From NCBI GenBank assembly GCA_034006035.1, contig JAVETN010000004.1, forward strand, positions 1 through 64,000: 64,000 nt of DNA, given 5' to 3'. Every line of letters begins with the position of its first letter. Positions within the stretch are counted from its first letter, which is position 1. The notes below the pieces were generated by a model. It was given only the letters and a program-made list of their open reading frames with translations. It did not search any database and had not been told where the DNA came from. Shown one piece after another: positions 52,124 to 60,574 of the stretch. The position numbers were made by a program, and so were the translations under genes. The DNA comes from Desulforegulaceae bacterium. Its GTDB lineage: Bacteria; Desulfobacterota; Desulfobacteria; Desulfobacterales; JACKCP01.

Positions 52124-54604
52124 ATGAAGAAAACTCTTCTTATTATTTTTATAATTTTATTAAGTGTTAATGTTTTTTCTGAAGACTCACAATTTTCTTA
52201 TGATGAAAACTATTTTATCGATCATTTTGAACAGGTGCTTGAAGGTGCAAAAAAAACAAAAACAGCTTATTCTGGTGACTTTGAAATTGAGAAAAAAGCC
52301 TATGACGAGTTAAAAAAACAAGTTGATGGTTATCTTGAAAAAATAGATATTTATAAAAATCTTTTAATCCTTCCTGATGTGAGCATTTCTGTTCTTGAAA
52401 AAAGTTTTAATGAGATAAATGTTCAATTATCAACAATAAATTCAAGAATTTCAGCTCTTAAATCCAGGCTTGACAAAATTGAAGAACAGCTTGTTTCTGT
52501 TGAAGATAAAATTAGATTCAGTTCGGAAATTATCAAAAGCAGATCAAAAGATAATAAGGACAACCTCTATATTGAAGAAATAAAAAACTACAACTCAATT
52601 TTGCAGGAACAAAAAAAACTTTTACTCTCAGTAAAAAACTTTATTAATTCAAGAGTCAAGCTCCAAGAATCTCTTTATTCTTCTCTTGGGGATTTGCAGC
52701 TGATTTTTGAAAAAGATATTAAAGATAAAAAAGATGTAATTTTATTCCAAAAAGAAGAAATTTCACTAAAAATTTTTTCTTTTAAAGTTATTTACAATGA
52801 TTTTATAAAAATTTTTGAAATTTTTTCATCATATTTTACCCATTCTACTTTATTAAAAAAACAAAATCTTTTGAAAGAGCATCTTAATACTGGTCATTTT
52901 GTGGCTGTTTTTGCTTTTTTAATTTTAGCTGTCTTTTTTTTAAGCATAAGAAAATATTTATTAAAAAATGAAAAATACAAAAGTTTAAAGCAGATGCAGT
53001 GCGGTTATCCTCTTGATCTTATTGAAAGCTCTATGTTTTTAATTCTTCTTCTTTTTTTGGTTGAGGTTTTCATCAGATCAAAACTCTACATTGTTTTTCC
53101 AGATGTTTTAAAGTTTTTAAGGGGTTTTACCCTTGTATTACTTTTTACAAGATTAGGCTCTGTTTCCCTACGGCTCATTTCATTGAAAACTAATGTTTTT
53201 TATGTGATGTCTTTATTTGGGTGGAGAAATTTTTTAGTATGGGGAGTAAGGTTTTATGCACTGATTTATCTAGGCTTAAGCAGTTTTGCTTCCTTTGAAA
53301 ACACAATCCTCCTTGCCTTGAGAGTTGTATTTGAGCTTTTTTTGTGCATAGTTGTATTTTTATTTTGGTTTGTATGTAAAAGGTCTGAAAAATATAAAGA
53401 AAATCATCCATCTAAAGTTATTGAATGGTGGTCTAAAGGGATTGTTGTTTCAGGTCTTTTACTTGAAGTTGCGGGATTTAGATATTTGACTTCCTGGTGG
53501 TTTATTTCATGGGGGAAAACTATAATACTTATTTGTGTTGTTTTTATTTTTTATCAAGCACTTGAAAGTTTGAGAAAGCAAATCCATGAAAATAAACCCG
53601 ATGAAGATGTTGAAAAAGAGGGTGATAAAAGTTCCTACTACTGGCTTTTTTCAAAGGGAGCCTATTTTCTTATAGTTTGTTTTTTTATTTCAGGAATTGC
53701 ATTTGCCTGGGGAAAAGGAGAGTCTTTTCTTGATTGGATTTTTGTTCTTTTCAGTAAAAAATATATAATAGGAAAAATAGAACTTAGTTTTGCAGGTTTT
53801 TTTTATTCAGGTGTAGTAGTTTTTTTAACCTATATATTTACCGCTTTCTGGAAAAAAATGATGAAAGAATATTTTTTTAAGGAAAGTGGATTATCTGAAG
53901 GGGTAAAAGATTCAATAACAACAATTTCTGTATATCTTGTCTGGACTGCCGGTATCTTAATAAGCTTCAGTGTTCTGGGATTTAATTCAACCTCCATGGT
54001 CTTTGGTTTTGGTGCCCTTGGTATTGGTCTTGGTTTTGGGCTCCAAAATATATTTAATAATTTTATAAGCGGGCTCATTCTTTTATTTGAAAGACCTATT
54101 CAGGTTGGAGATGTTGTTGAAGTAGGGGGAGTTTGGGGCGAAGTTGTTAAAATAAATGTAAGATCAACTCTTGTGCAAACCTATACCCATTCATCTCTGA
54201 TTATCCCAAACTCAGAATTTATAAGTGCCCAGGTAATAAACTGGAGTCATAGGGATCCTTTTATCAGAAGGGATCTGAATGCCAGGGTTTCATACTCATC
54301 AGATACTGCACTTGTGGAGAAGGTTCTTCTTCAAGCGGCAAATAAGGTGCCGGAAATAAGGCTTTATCCAAAAAAACCAATAGTTCAGTTTATAGCTTTT
54401 GGTGAAAGTGGAATGGAGTTCAGGGTAAGATTTTGGTCAACAATTGATGATTTTCTTGTTGCGGAAAGTAAGCTTAGGTTTGCGATTGCAAAAATTTTCA
54501 AAGAAAATAACATTGAAATTCCTATTCCTAAAAGAGACATTTACATAAAGTCAGACTCAGTTGGAGATCTGGCTGAAGTTTATGTTGACCAACAGGTCCC
54601 ATAA
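52124..54604 (+). CDS. Large MscS-family mechanosensitive channel (MscK/MscM-like)
   Basis: An 826-residue protein. A signal peptide (KTLLIIFIILLSVNVFS) leads into a periplasmic coiled-coil region (about residues 20-240), then many membrane helices, then the MscS core: the pore helix GFGALGIGLGFGLQNIFNNF, followed by GLILLFERPIQVGDVVEVGG and the cytoplasmic vestibule. The N-terminal extension and extra helices place it with the large KefA/MscK-like members rather than the small MscS. It protects against hypo-osmotic shock. ATG follows AAAGGATTTTT, 33 bp after the CaCA gene. Confidence 0.9.
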   Translation: MKKTLLIIFIILLSVNVFSEDSQFSYDENYFIDHFEQVLEGAKKTKTAYSGDFEIEKKAYDELKKQVDGYLEKIDIYKNLLILPDVSISVLEKSFNEINVQLSTINSRISALKSRLDKIEEQLVSVEDKIRFSSEIIKSRSKDNKDNLYIEEIKNYNSILQEQKKLLLSVKNFINSRVKLQESLYSSLGDLQLIFEKDIKDKKDVILFQKEEISLKIFSFKVIYNDFIKIFEIFSSYFTHSTLLKKQNLLKEHLNTGHFVAVFAFLILAVFFLSIRKYLLKNEKYKSLKQMQCGYPLDLIESSMFLILLLFLVEVFIRSKLYIVFPDVLKFLRGFTLVLLFTRLGSVSLRLISLKTNVFYVMSLFGWRNFLVWGVRFYALIYLGLSSFASFENTILLALRVVFELFLCIVVFLFWFVCKRSEKYKENHPSKVIEWWSKGIVVSGLLLEVAGFRYLTSWWFISWGKTIILICVVFIFYQALESLRKQIHENKPDEDVEKEGDKSSYYWLFSKGAYFLIVCFFISGIAFAWGKGESFLDWIFVLFSKKYIIGKIELSFAGFFYSGVVVFLTYIFTAFWKKMMKEYFFKESGLSEGVKDSITTISVYLVWTAGILISFSVLGFNSTSMVFGFGALGIGLGFGLQNIFNNFISGLILLFERPIQVGDVVEVGGVWGEVVKINVRSTLVQTYTHSSLIIPNSEFISAQVINWSHRDPFIRRDLNARVSYSSDTALVEKVLLQAANKVPEIRLYPKKPIVQFIAFGESGMEFRVRFWSTIDDFLVAESKLRFAIAKIFKENNIEIPIPKRDIYIKSDSVGDLAEVYVDQQVP

Positions 54605-54611
54605 ATTCAAA

Positions 54612-54712
54612 CTGCTGAATTGATTTAAGAAATGCTGAGCAAGGAACTGATAATTTAATTGAAAAATTTCCAGGTTTGCCTTGTAGATGTGGCAAAATTG
54701 GAAATTCAGCAG
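54612..54712. repeat. Nested inverted-repeat element
   Basis: Outer arms CTGCTGAATT (54612-54621) and AATTCAGCAG (54703-54712) are perfect 10-bp complements. Inside, AATTTCCAGGTTTGCC (54665-54680) folds back on GGCAAAATTGGAAATT (54691-54706) over a 10-base loop, 16 pairs with two G-T. It lies between convergent mscS and sulP genes. Confidence 0.65.
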
Positions 54713-54787
54713 GGTTTTATAGGTTGATCTAATAGCCTGAAATTCATTGTAATTGCTTAATTTGAAAATATGAAACCCTTAATTAAT

Positions 54788-56527
54788 TTAGGTTGTAGTT
54801 TCTTCGTTTAAGTTCAAGGCAGGTTTGGTTGAAGACTGCTTTTTTTTAAATATACTTTCTTTTTTATAAGTTTTTATTCTTGAGGCTGCTTCAGCCAATG
54901 CAGGCTCAATAGATTCAAAAACATTGTTTACTCCTATTTTGTCAATTATTTTACTGGCCTTTAAGATTCTTTCAACCTGAGGCTGCATCCCTGTAATAAA
55001 AATTGATGTTTTATCTTTTTGAGTTTTTTCGATCATTTCTTCAAATGCCCTAATTCCGGTAGCATCTATTGCAGGTACATGACCCATTCTTATCAAAAGA
55101 ACTTTTGGTTTTTCTGTTACTATTTTTAAAGTATCTTTGAATTTGTTGGCAGCTCCAAAGAAAAAAGGTCCGTGTATTTCAAAAACAAAAACTCCTTTTG
55201 GTATGTTTTTCTTATTAATTTGCTGAAAGTCAGGTCTTTTTAATGTGCGCATATCCTTTTCAGAAGAAATGGATTTAAAGTGAGTAACCTCTGTCATTCT
55301 TTTCATAAAAAGAAAAGTAGATAAAATAAGTCCTACTAATATTGCAGTGGTAAGATCAAAAAAGATTGTTGTAAAAAATGTTGAAAGCAAAACAGCAACA
55401 TCTGATTTTGGTGAACGAAAGAGCCTTATAAAATATGAGATATTACTCATATGATAAGCTACAATGATAAGAATTGCAGAAAGAGCTGCAAGGGGTATAA
55501 AAGCTACTAGCTTTCCTAGAAAAAGTAGGGTGCATAAAAGTACAAAGGAATGAAAAATTCCTGAAAGAGGAGTTCTTCCTCCATTTTTTATATTTGTGGC
55601 TGTCCTTGCAATAGCACCTGTAGCAGGAATCCCCCCGAAAATTGGAGACGCAATATTGGCAATTCCCTGGGCAATAAGTTCTTTGTTTGAATTATGTCTT
55701 TCTCCTGTCATTCCGTCTGCAACAACGGCTGAGAGGAGGGATTCTATTGCTCCAAGCATTGCAATTGTAAATGCTGGCATAATGAGTTCTGTTATTGGTA
55801 TCTTTGTGAAATCAAAAACAGGAATTGCCGGCATGGGAAACCCCGAGGCTAGTTCACCAAACCTACTGCCAATTGTTGGGGTATTGATATTGAAAATTGC
55901 TACAATTAAAGAGGTTGCAATAATTGCAATCACTGAACCAGGGATGATTTTGTTGTAATTTTGCCAGACAATGATGAGAATTATGGAAAATATCCCTATA
56001 AAAGCAGTTGCTGGATTAATATAAGATGAAAAATTTAAGACATTATTTAAATTGAATCCTGAGTCTGGGATGGTTATTCCAAAAAAATCATTAAGCTGGC
56101 TAAAGGCTATTATCACAGCTATTCCTGAAGTAAACCCTATTGTTAAAGGGTATGGAATATATTTTATTACAGAACCTAATTTGAAAACTCCAAAAGCAAT
56201 GAGCATTATTCCTGCCATTAAGGTTGAAATGGCCAGGCCTGAGTAGCCATATTTCTGGACAATTCCTAAAATGATTATAATAAAAGCACCTGTGGGCCCT
56301 CCTATTTGAACTTTGGAGCCTCCAAATGCTGAAATTATAAAACCTGCGACAATCGCAGTATAAATTCCTTGTTCAGGCTTTAGACCTGATGCTATGGCAA
56401 ATGCAATTGCCAGTGGAAGTGCAACAATTCCTACGATAAAGCCTGATGTGAGCTCATTTGAAATTTCTTTGAAGCTCAGGCTTCCTTTTATGTTGATAGA
56501 TTTAAAAAAATTGAAAATAGCAAGCAT
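54788..56527 (-). CDS. SulP-family anion permease with STAS domain
   Basis: A 579-residue inner-membrane transporter of the SLC26/SulP family. It has a multi-helix transport core beginning FIVGIVALPLAIAFAIASGL with the QIGGPTGAFIIIILGIVQKY substrate region, and a C-terminal STAS domain (about residues 430-550; LLIRMGHVPAIDATGIRAFE). SulP proteins carry sulfate, bicarbonate or other anions. In a sulfate reducer sulfate is an attractive guess, but bicarbonate carriers are equally common. ATG follows GGCGGAGGATATTGC. A consensus sigma-70 promoter lies about 110 bp upstream. Confidence 0.92.
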   Translation of the reverse strand: MLAIFNFFKSINIKGSLSFKEISNELTSGFIVGIVALPLAIAFAIASGLKPEQGIYTAIVAGFIISAFGGSKVQIGGPTGAFIIIILGIVQKYGYSGLAISTLMAGIMLIAFGVFKLGSVIKYIPYPLTIGFTSGIAVIIAFSQLNDFFGITIPDSGFNLNNVLNFSSYINPATAFIGIFSIILIIVWQNYNKIIPGSVIAIIATSLIVAIFNINTPTIGSRFGELASGFPMPAIPVFDFTKIPITELIMPAFTIAMLGAIESLLSAVVADGMTGERHNSNKELIAQGIANIASPIFGGIPATGAIARTATNIKNGGRTPLSGIFHSFVLLCTLLFLGKLVAFIPLAALSAILIIVAYHMSNISYFIRLFRSPKSDVAVLLSTFFTTIFFDLTTAILVGLILSTFLFMKRMTEVTHFKSISSEKDMRTLKRPDFQQINKKNIPKGVFVFEIHGPFFFGAANKFKDTLKIVTEKPKVLLIRMGHVPAIDATGIRAFEEMIEKTQKDKTSIFITGMQPQVERILKASKIIDKIGVNNVFESIEPALAEAASRIKTYKKESIFKKKQSSTKPALNLNEETTT

Positions 56528-56641
56528 GCAATATCCTCCGCCATTAAAAAGTTAGTTGTTAATGGAATTAGATATCAAGTGGTCATTCGTCTTTCTTTCT
56601 GAGGGATAAGTCGAGCCAGATGATAGTATCTTAAAACGATA

Positions 56642-56670
56642 AGTATAGAGCTGAAAGCTTTAATTGTCAA
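56642..56670 (-). promoter_or_regulatory. Consensus sigma-70 promoter of the SulP gene
   Basis: On the minus strand: TTGACA, exactly 17 bases, TATACT. This is a near-perfect housekeeping promoter, giving a transcript start near 56635 and a leader of about 108 bases before the SulP ATG. Confidence 0.75.
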
Positions 56671-56726
56671 GGGTACTATCTTTTTCAGGTGAGCTTGGTG
56701 CTTTTTTCAATCGTACTTTTTTTATT

Positions 56727-58067
56727 TTATAAGATTATTTTTCGGCATTCCATGTAAAATCTTTTATCATCAGCTTCTCCCATGGAAAAAGTTTTTCTGG
56801 GGAAAGTTCCATCCATGATAATTGTTTTAAAAAAGTTATTTTTTTCAACAGATGGTAGAAGAAAGCCAAGGTTCTTTTTTTTGGTTGAAAGTTCTTCCAA
56901 GTGCTTTTTGCCGTGAATATAGTCTATTTTTAAAGGTAAAATTTTTTCTGAGATCTGTTTAAGTCCGTCATCTAACTCACCTGCTGCCAGATTTCTTTGG
57001 GGAGATTTGATTTTTAAAACCCCTTTTCCATTGCTGTGGCAAAAAGGAATTTCAAAGGTATTTTCCAAATTTTTTTCAGGGTTTTCAAAGTTGCTGAATT
57101 TGATAATGGAAACTTTGGATCCTCTTTGTTCATAAAAAAGCTTGAGCTCGTCTAGAATCTTTTGGGGATCAATATCGAACAAAACTCTGTGAATAGGTTC
57201 AAATTCAAGACTTTTGTCATGGATATTGACTATTTCAACTAAAGCCCACCTGGCAGGGTGGTTCATTATGTTTTCATTGTTTTTGTTTTCATTTTTTATT
57301 TGTTCCCAGAAAGTTCTTGCTGTTGCAAAGGAGTGGTTTCCGTCGCCCATTGCATAAAGAAGAGGATCTTTAGCAGAATTAAGTCCGTATTTTGAGCAAT
57401 ATGAGGTTTCTTCTATAAGCAGAAAAAGTTTTTCCATCATTTTATCAATAACTTCTTCATTGTCATTGATAAAACCGGTGAGCTTTCCTGAGTTATTCAT
57501 AAGTTCAAAGTCATAGAGCTTTTTATTGTCTTTAAGCTCAAATAAAGGCTCAATAATTTTTTTTTCCGGGTCATCAATTAAAACCATTATGTGAGGTGTT
57601 TCAAGGGAAGCTTTTTGTCTTACTTTGATCCTTGGCGGTATTCTTTCAAGTATTGTGCTTTCTGTGGGTCTGATAAGTGATTTTGAGTCTTTTGAATAGT
57701 CATAATGTTCAAGATCAAGGCAGCAGATAATTCCTTTTCTTTTATTGCCTGTGGTCAAAGTTCTTTCACAGATGAAAATTCCTGGGCCGTGCTTTTCAAG
57801 AACATTGTTTTCCAGGTAGATATCCATTGATGAATGGATGTTTTCAATAAGAATTTCCTCTTTTTCAGAATCAAGAAAAACTTCAGGAAAAATTATATTA
57901 AGAGTTGAAGGTAAATCTCCAACATATTTTGCTATTTTTTCCCAGTATTCGGGATGGGAAGTATATTGATCGCAGGCTATTACCGACCATTTTTCAGGGT
58001 CAGTATTTTTTGAGGGTAGATATACCTCGGGCAATTTAAGGGCAACTTTATTAAAAACTGTTTTCAT
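56727..58067 (-). CDS. DUF1015-family protein
   Basis: A 446-residue cytoplasmic protein of the PF06245 (DUF1015) family. Recognisable segments are VIACDQYTSHPEYWEKIAKY near the N-terminus, LLYAMGDGNHSFATARTFWE in the middle and IHGKKHLEELSTKKKNLGFL near the C-terminus. The MGDGNHSFATA motif is the family's most conserved stretch. Its function is unproven; it often lies near amino-acid metabolism genes, and here a dapA-like gene is 91 bp upstream. It is possibly co-transcribed with dapA despite the hairpin in between. Confidence 0.88.
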   Translation of the reverse strand: MKTVFNKVALKLPEVYLPSKNTDPEKWSVIACDQYTSHPEYWEKIAKYVGDLPSTLNIIFPEVFLDSEKEEILIENIHSSMDIYLENNVLEKHGPGIFICERTLTTGNKRKGIICCLDLEHYDYSKDSKSLIRPTESTILERIPPRIKVRQKASLETPHIMVLIDDPEKKIIEPLFELKDNKKLYDFELMNNSGKLTGFINDNEEVIDKMMEKLFLLIEETSYCSKYGLNSAKDPLLYAMGDGNHSFATARTFWEQIKNENKNNENIMNHPARWALVEIVNIHDKSLEFEPIHRVLFDIDPQKILDELKLFYEQRGSKVSIIKFSNFENPEKNLENTFEIPFCHSNGKGVLKIKSPQRNLAAGELDDGLKQISEKILPLKIDYIHGKKHLEELSTKKKNLGFLLPSVEKNNFFKTIIMDGTFPRKTFSMGEADDKRFYMECRKIIL

Positions 58068-58128
58068 TTGTCCACCAAAATTAAATTTAAATAAGAAAAT
58101 TTTATAAAGGAACTCTGGAAGAGAACTT

Positions 58129-58151
58129 AAAGACCGGTAATACCGGTCTTT
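58129..58151. terminator. Hairpin between dapA and the DUF1015 gene
   Basis: AAAGACCGGT-AAT-ACCGGTCTTT, a perfect 10-bp stem with a 3-base loop, directly after the dapA stop (minus strand). The following T-run is short, so partial termination or 3'-end protection is likely. Confidence 0.6.
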
Positions 58152-58158
58152 AGGTTGT

Positions 58159-59196
58159 TTAAATATCCTGATAAATAAGGTGTTGGAAAAGATCTGGAGA
58201 ATTCAGTCTCTTTTCAATATCAACATCAAAAAAATCTGAAATGGGGTTGAAAATATGAGGTGATTTTTTGAATGTTCCTTTTGCAATTTCAAGAACTTTT
58301 TCAGCCCCTTTGGGAGACATTTTGCCAAGAGGCCTTCTGCATTGACCACCGGGCATACCTAAAATTCCCATAAGTGTTTTAATTGGAAGAGGGTTTTTTT
58401 GCTTAAATTCAACTTCACCATAGGGGGTATTTTCATAAGTTATTACAGCAACCAGCTGAAAAAGAGGTTCAATCTCTTTTAGAATTTTTAATGCATTATT
58501 ATTGTTTCCCTTAGATAATTCCATTGTTAACTCTGTTAGAAAATAAGGGATTATATTTGATGCCACAGAAATGATTCCTGAACCTTTAATCTGTGGGTTT
58601 GACATGAGCTCAAATCCAAGGGAGTCATCTCCTGAATAAATTTTGAATTCATCTCCACAGACTTTTCTTGTTCTTTTCATATTTTCAATGTCGCCGGTAG
58701 CTTCTTTGACACATGAAATGTTTGGGCAGTTTTTATTTGCAATGGCAATATCTTCGGGGAGGAGCTTGCTGCCAGTTCTTCCTGGAATAACATATGGAAT
58801 TATTGTTGTATCCGGACATTGTTTTGCAATAGGTTCTAGATATTCTTTTCTTATACTCATTGAGCCTGGGTTGTTGTAGTAAGGATCTACAAGGAGAAGA
58901 GCCTGAGCCCCGGATTTAACAGCACGTTGGGATGCGTTTAGAGCTTCGTCAGTGTTGTTACTCCCTGTTCCTGCTATGCATATACATTTTCCTTTTGTTT
59001 TCTGTGCTGTAATTTCAATTACCTTGTTGTGTTCTTCCCATTTAAGAGTCGGGCTTTCGCCTGTTGTTCCAACAGCAAGAATTCCAGTTATATTGTTTTT
59101 AAGCTGAAAGTCTATAAGTTTGTCTAAACCTTTTAAATCAAGGGATCCGTCTTGTGCAAAAGGAGTTGCTAATGCCGTATAGCAGCCTGGTATCAT
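58159..59196 (-). CDS. dapA: 4-hydroxy-tetrahydrodipicolinate synthase (DapA) with C-terminal extension
   Basis: Condenses pyruvate with aspartate semialdehyde in the lysine/diaminopimelate pathway. Catalytic features are present: Thr44-Thr45 in AVGTTGESPTLKW, Tyr in IIPYVIPGRTGSK, and the Schiff-base Lys in ISCVKEATGDIENMK. At 345 residues it is about 50 longer than E. coli DapA; the extra part lies mostly after GQCRRPLGKMSPKGAEKVLE and ends with FFDVDIEKRLNSPDLFQHL. Other members of this lyase family share the lysine and differ in substrate, so DHDPS activity is likely but not certain. ATG follows GGAGATATT. Confidence 0.85.
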   Translation of the reverse strand: MIPGCYTALATPFAQDGSLDLKGLDKLIDFQLKNNITGILAVGTTGESPTLKWEEHNKVIEITAQKTKGKCICIAGTGSNNTDEALNASQRAVKSGAQALLLVDPYYNNPGSMSIRKEYLEPIAKQCPDTTIIPYVIPGRTGSKLLPEDIAIANKNCPNISCVKEATGDIENMKRTRKVCGDEFKIYSGDDSLGFELMSNPQIKGSGIISVASNIIPYFLTELTMELSKGNNNNALKILKEIEPLFQLVAVITYENTPYGEVEFKQKNPLPIKTLMGILGMPGGQCRRPLGKMSPKGAEKVLEIAKGTFKKSPHIFNPISDFFDVDIEKRLNSPDLFQHLIYQDI

Positions 59197-59445
59197 AATA
59201 TCTCCATATAATAATTTGATATAGTTACAATTTTTATTGGCTTTAACATAAGTTTTCCAGATTTACAACTCTAACCAAATAAAAAAAATATAATAAAGAT
59301 TTATACTTGAAATTATCTGAATAATTGCAATATTTAAAATCCGTATTTGAATAAAACACTTTAATTCAAGTTGAATCAAAAAACAAGAAAAGGACAGTGA
59401 AGATAAATTTGTCCTAAAACAAATAATTTTTATGACGGAGGAAAG

Positions 59446-60075
59446 ATGGCACCAATCGCAAGAGATGTTGATGAATATATAGCAATTCAAAGGGGAGCGA
59501 TTGCTCAAAATCCCGACTGCGGAAACTCTCATTATAATCTTGCTGTAGCTTTGATGGGACTTAAAAAATTGGATGAAGCTGAGGCTGAACTTCATACCGC
59601 ACTAGATTGTTCTCCTTCACTGGCTGAAGCTTATGTTCAGCTTGGTGCTATATGTATGCAAAGAGGGGATCTTGAAGGAGCGATTTATTACAATAAATCC
59701 TCGATAAAGGTAAGGGCTGGGTTTGCTCCTGGATATGCTAATCTAGGTTTTTTTCATCTTCAGCAGGGGGAGGTTGAAGAGGCAATAAAAAACCTTCAAA
59801 AAGCAATTGTATATAACTCCAAGTTTGTGCAGGCATATACAACTCTTGGAAACGCCTATCTCATGAAAGGCCTTGTTGATGAGAGTATAGAGGCAAATAA
59901 GAAAGCCATAGAAATTCAGCCTGAATTTCCGGTTTCTTATTATAATTTAGGATTAGGTTACCTTGAAAAGGGTGAAGTCGGTCTTGCCTCTGAAAATATC
60001 GAAAAGGCAGCTTCAATGGGATATGAGGTTCCTGAAAAAATTTTAGAGGAACTAAAAGAACTGAAATCTAAATAA
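59446..60075 (+). CDS. TPR protein next to dsrAB
   Basis: A 209-residue cytoplasmic protein built of about five tetratricopeptide repeats, for example DCGNSHYNLAVALMGLKKLD, YANLGFFHLQQGEVEEAIKN and YYNLGLGYLEKGEVGLASEN. TPRs are protein-protein contact modules. There is no signal peptide or other domain. TPR genes are found close to dsrAB in several Desulfobacterota, so a role around sulfite reductase assembly or regulation is plausible but unproven. ATG follows CGGAGGAAAG, a strong ribosome-binding site. A terminator separates it from dsrA, so it is not in the dsr transcript. Confidence 0.85.
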   Translation: MAPIARDVDEYIAIQRGAIAQNPDCGNSHYNLAVALMGLKKLDEAEAELHTALDCSPSLAEAYVQLGAICMQRGDLEGAIYYNKSSIKVRAGFAPGYANLGFFHLQQGEVEEAIKNLQKAIVYNSKFVQAYTTLGNAYLMKGLVDESIEANKKAIEIQPEFPVSYYNLGLGYLEKGEVGLASENIEKAASMGYEVPEKILEELKELKSK

Positions 60076-60097
60076 AGATTTGGTCACTTAATTAGGC

Positions 60098-60126
60098 ACT
60101 GAACAAAATTTAATTTTTTGTTCAGT
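60098..60126 (+). terminator. Terminator after the TPR gene
   Basis: ACTGAACAAAA pairs perfectly with TTTTGTTCAGT around a 7-base AT loop (11-bp stem). T's lie in the 3' arm rather than after it, so it is a moderate terminator. Confidence 0.6.
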
Positions 60127-60290
60127 ACCTTAAAACGAACTTAATATCGTCTGTAGCATAGTTTTTTTAAGGTTGCTTTTTTTAAATTAAGAATCTCATC
60201 GTGAACTAGTAAATAAAATTTAAGCTTAAAAATATTTTAGTTTTTTGAAGATTAATATTTAATCAGGATAATAGACTTTTTGCTTTTGTA

Positions 60291-60319
60291 TTGACAAGAA
60301 AACTCATTCGTCCTATATC
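60291..60319 (+). promoter_or_regulatory. Sigma-70 promoter of the dsrAB operon
   Basis: TTGACA (60291-60296), exactly 17 bases, then TATATC (60314-60319). Start site expected near 60326, leaving a leader of about 250 bases. It fits strong, constitutive expression of an abundant enzyme. Confidence 0.65.
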
Positions 60320-60498
60320 TTTAAACTGACAGTATTTAATTGACGCTCTTTAAGGTCTGATGTTTAAGTTAAGCTTTTAGTCCAGGCTCTGTGGTTTAGT
60401 TTTGTTTTAACCATAATTTCAGGGGTTTAAGTTTGAGAACGCAAGTTCAGGTTTTTTTAGTAATAGAAAAACTTCTTATTTGTTTATTTTAGAAGCAT

Positions 60499-60517
60499 GT
60501 ACTTTATATTTAAGTAC
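60499..60517. promoter_or_regulatory. Inverted repeat in the dsrA leader
   Basis: GTACTT-TATATTT-AAGTAC, 6-bp arms around 7 bases, about 60 bases before the dsrA start codon. It may be an operator or a leader hairpin; the sequence does not decide. Confidence 0.4.
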
Positions 60518-60574
60518 TTGAAAAGTGAATTAAGTATATAATTAATCAATCTTTATCTTTATGGAGGTAAGGCG

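Larger units (their letters stand above)
60076..60574. other. 499-bp dsrA upstream region
   Basis: Contains the TPR terminator, a sigma-70 promoter and a leader of about 250 bases with an inverted repeat GTACTT-N7-AAGTAC (60499-60517) before the dsrA ribosome-binding site. No short ORF with a good start was seen. Confidence 0.5.
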
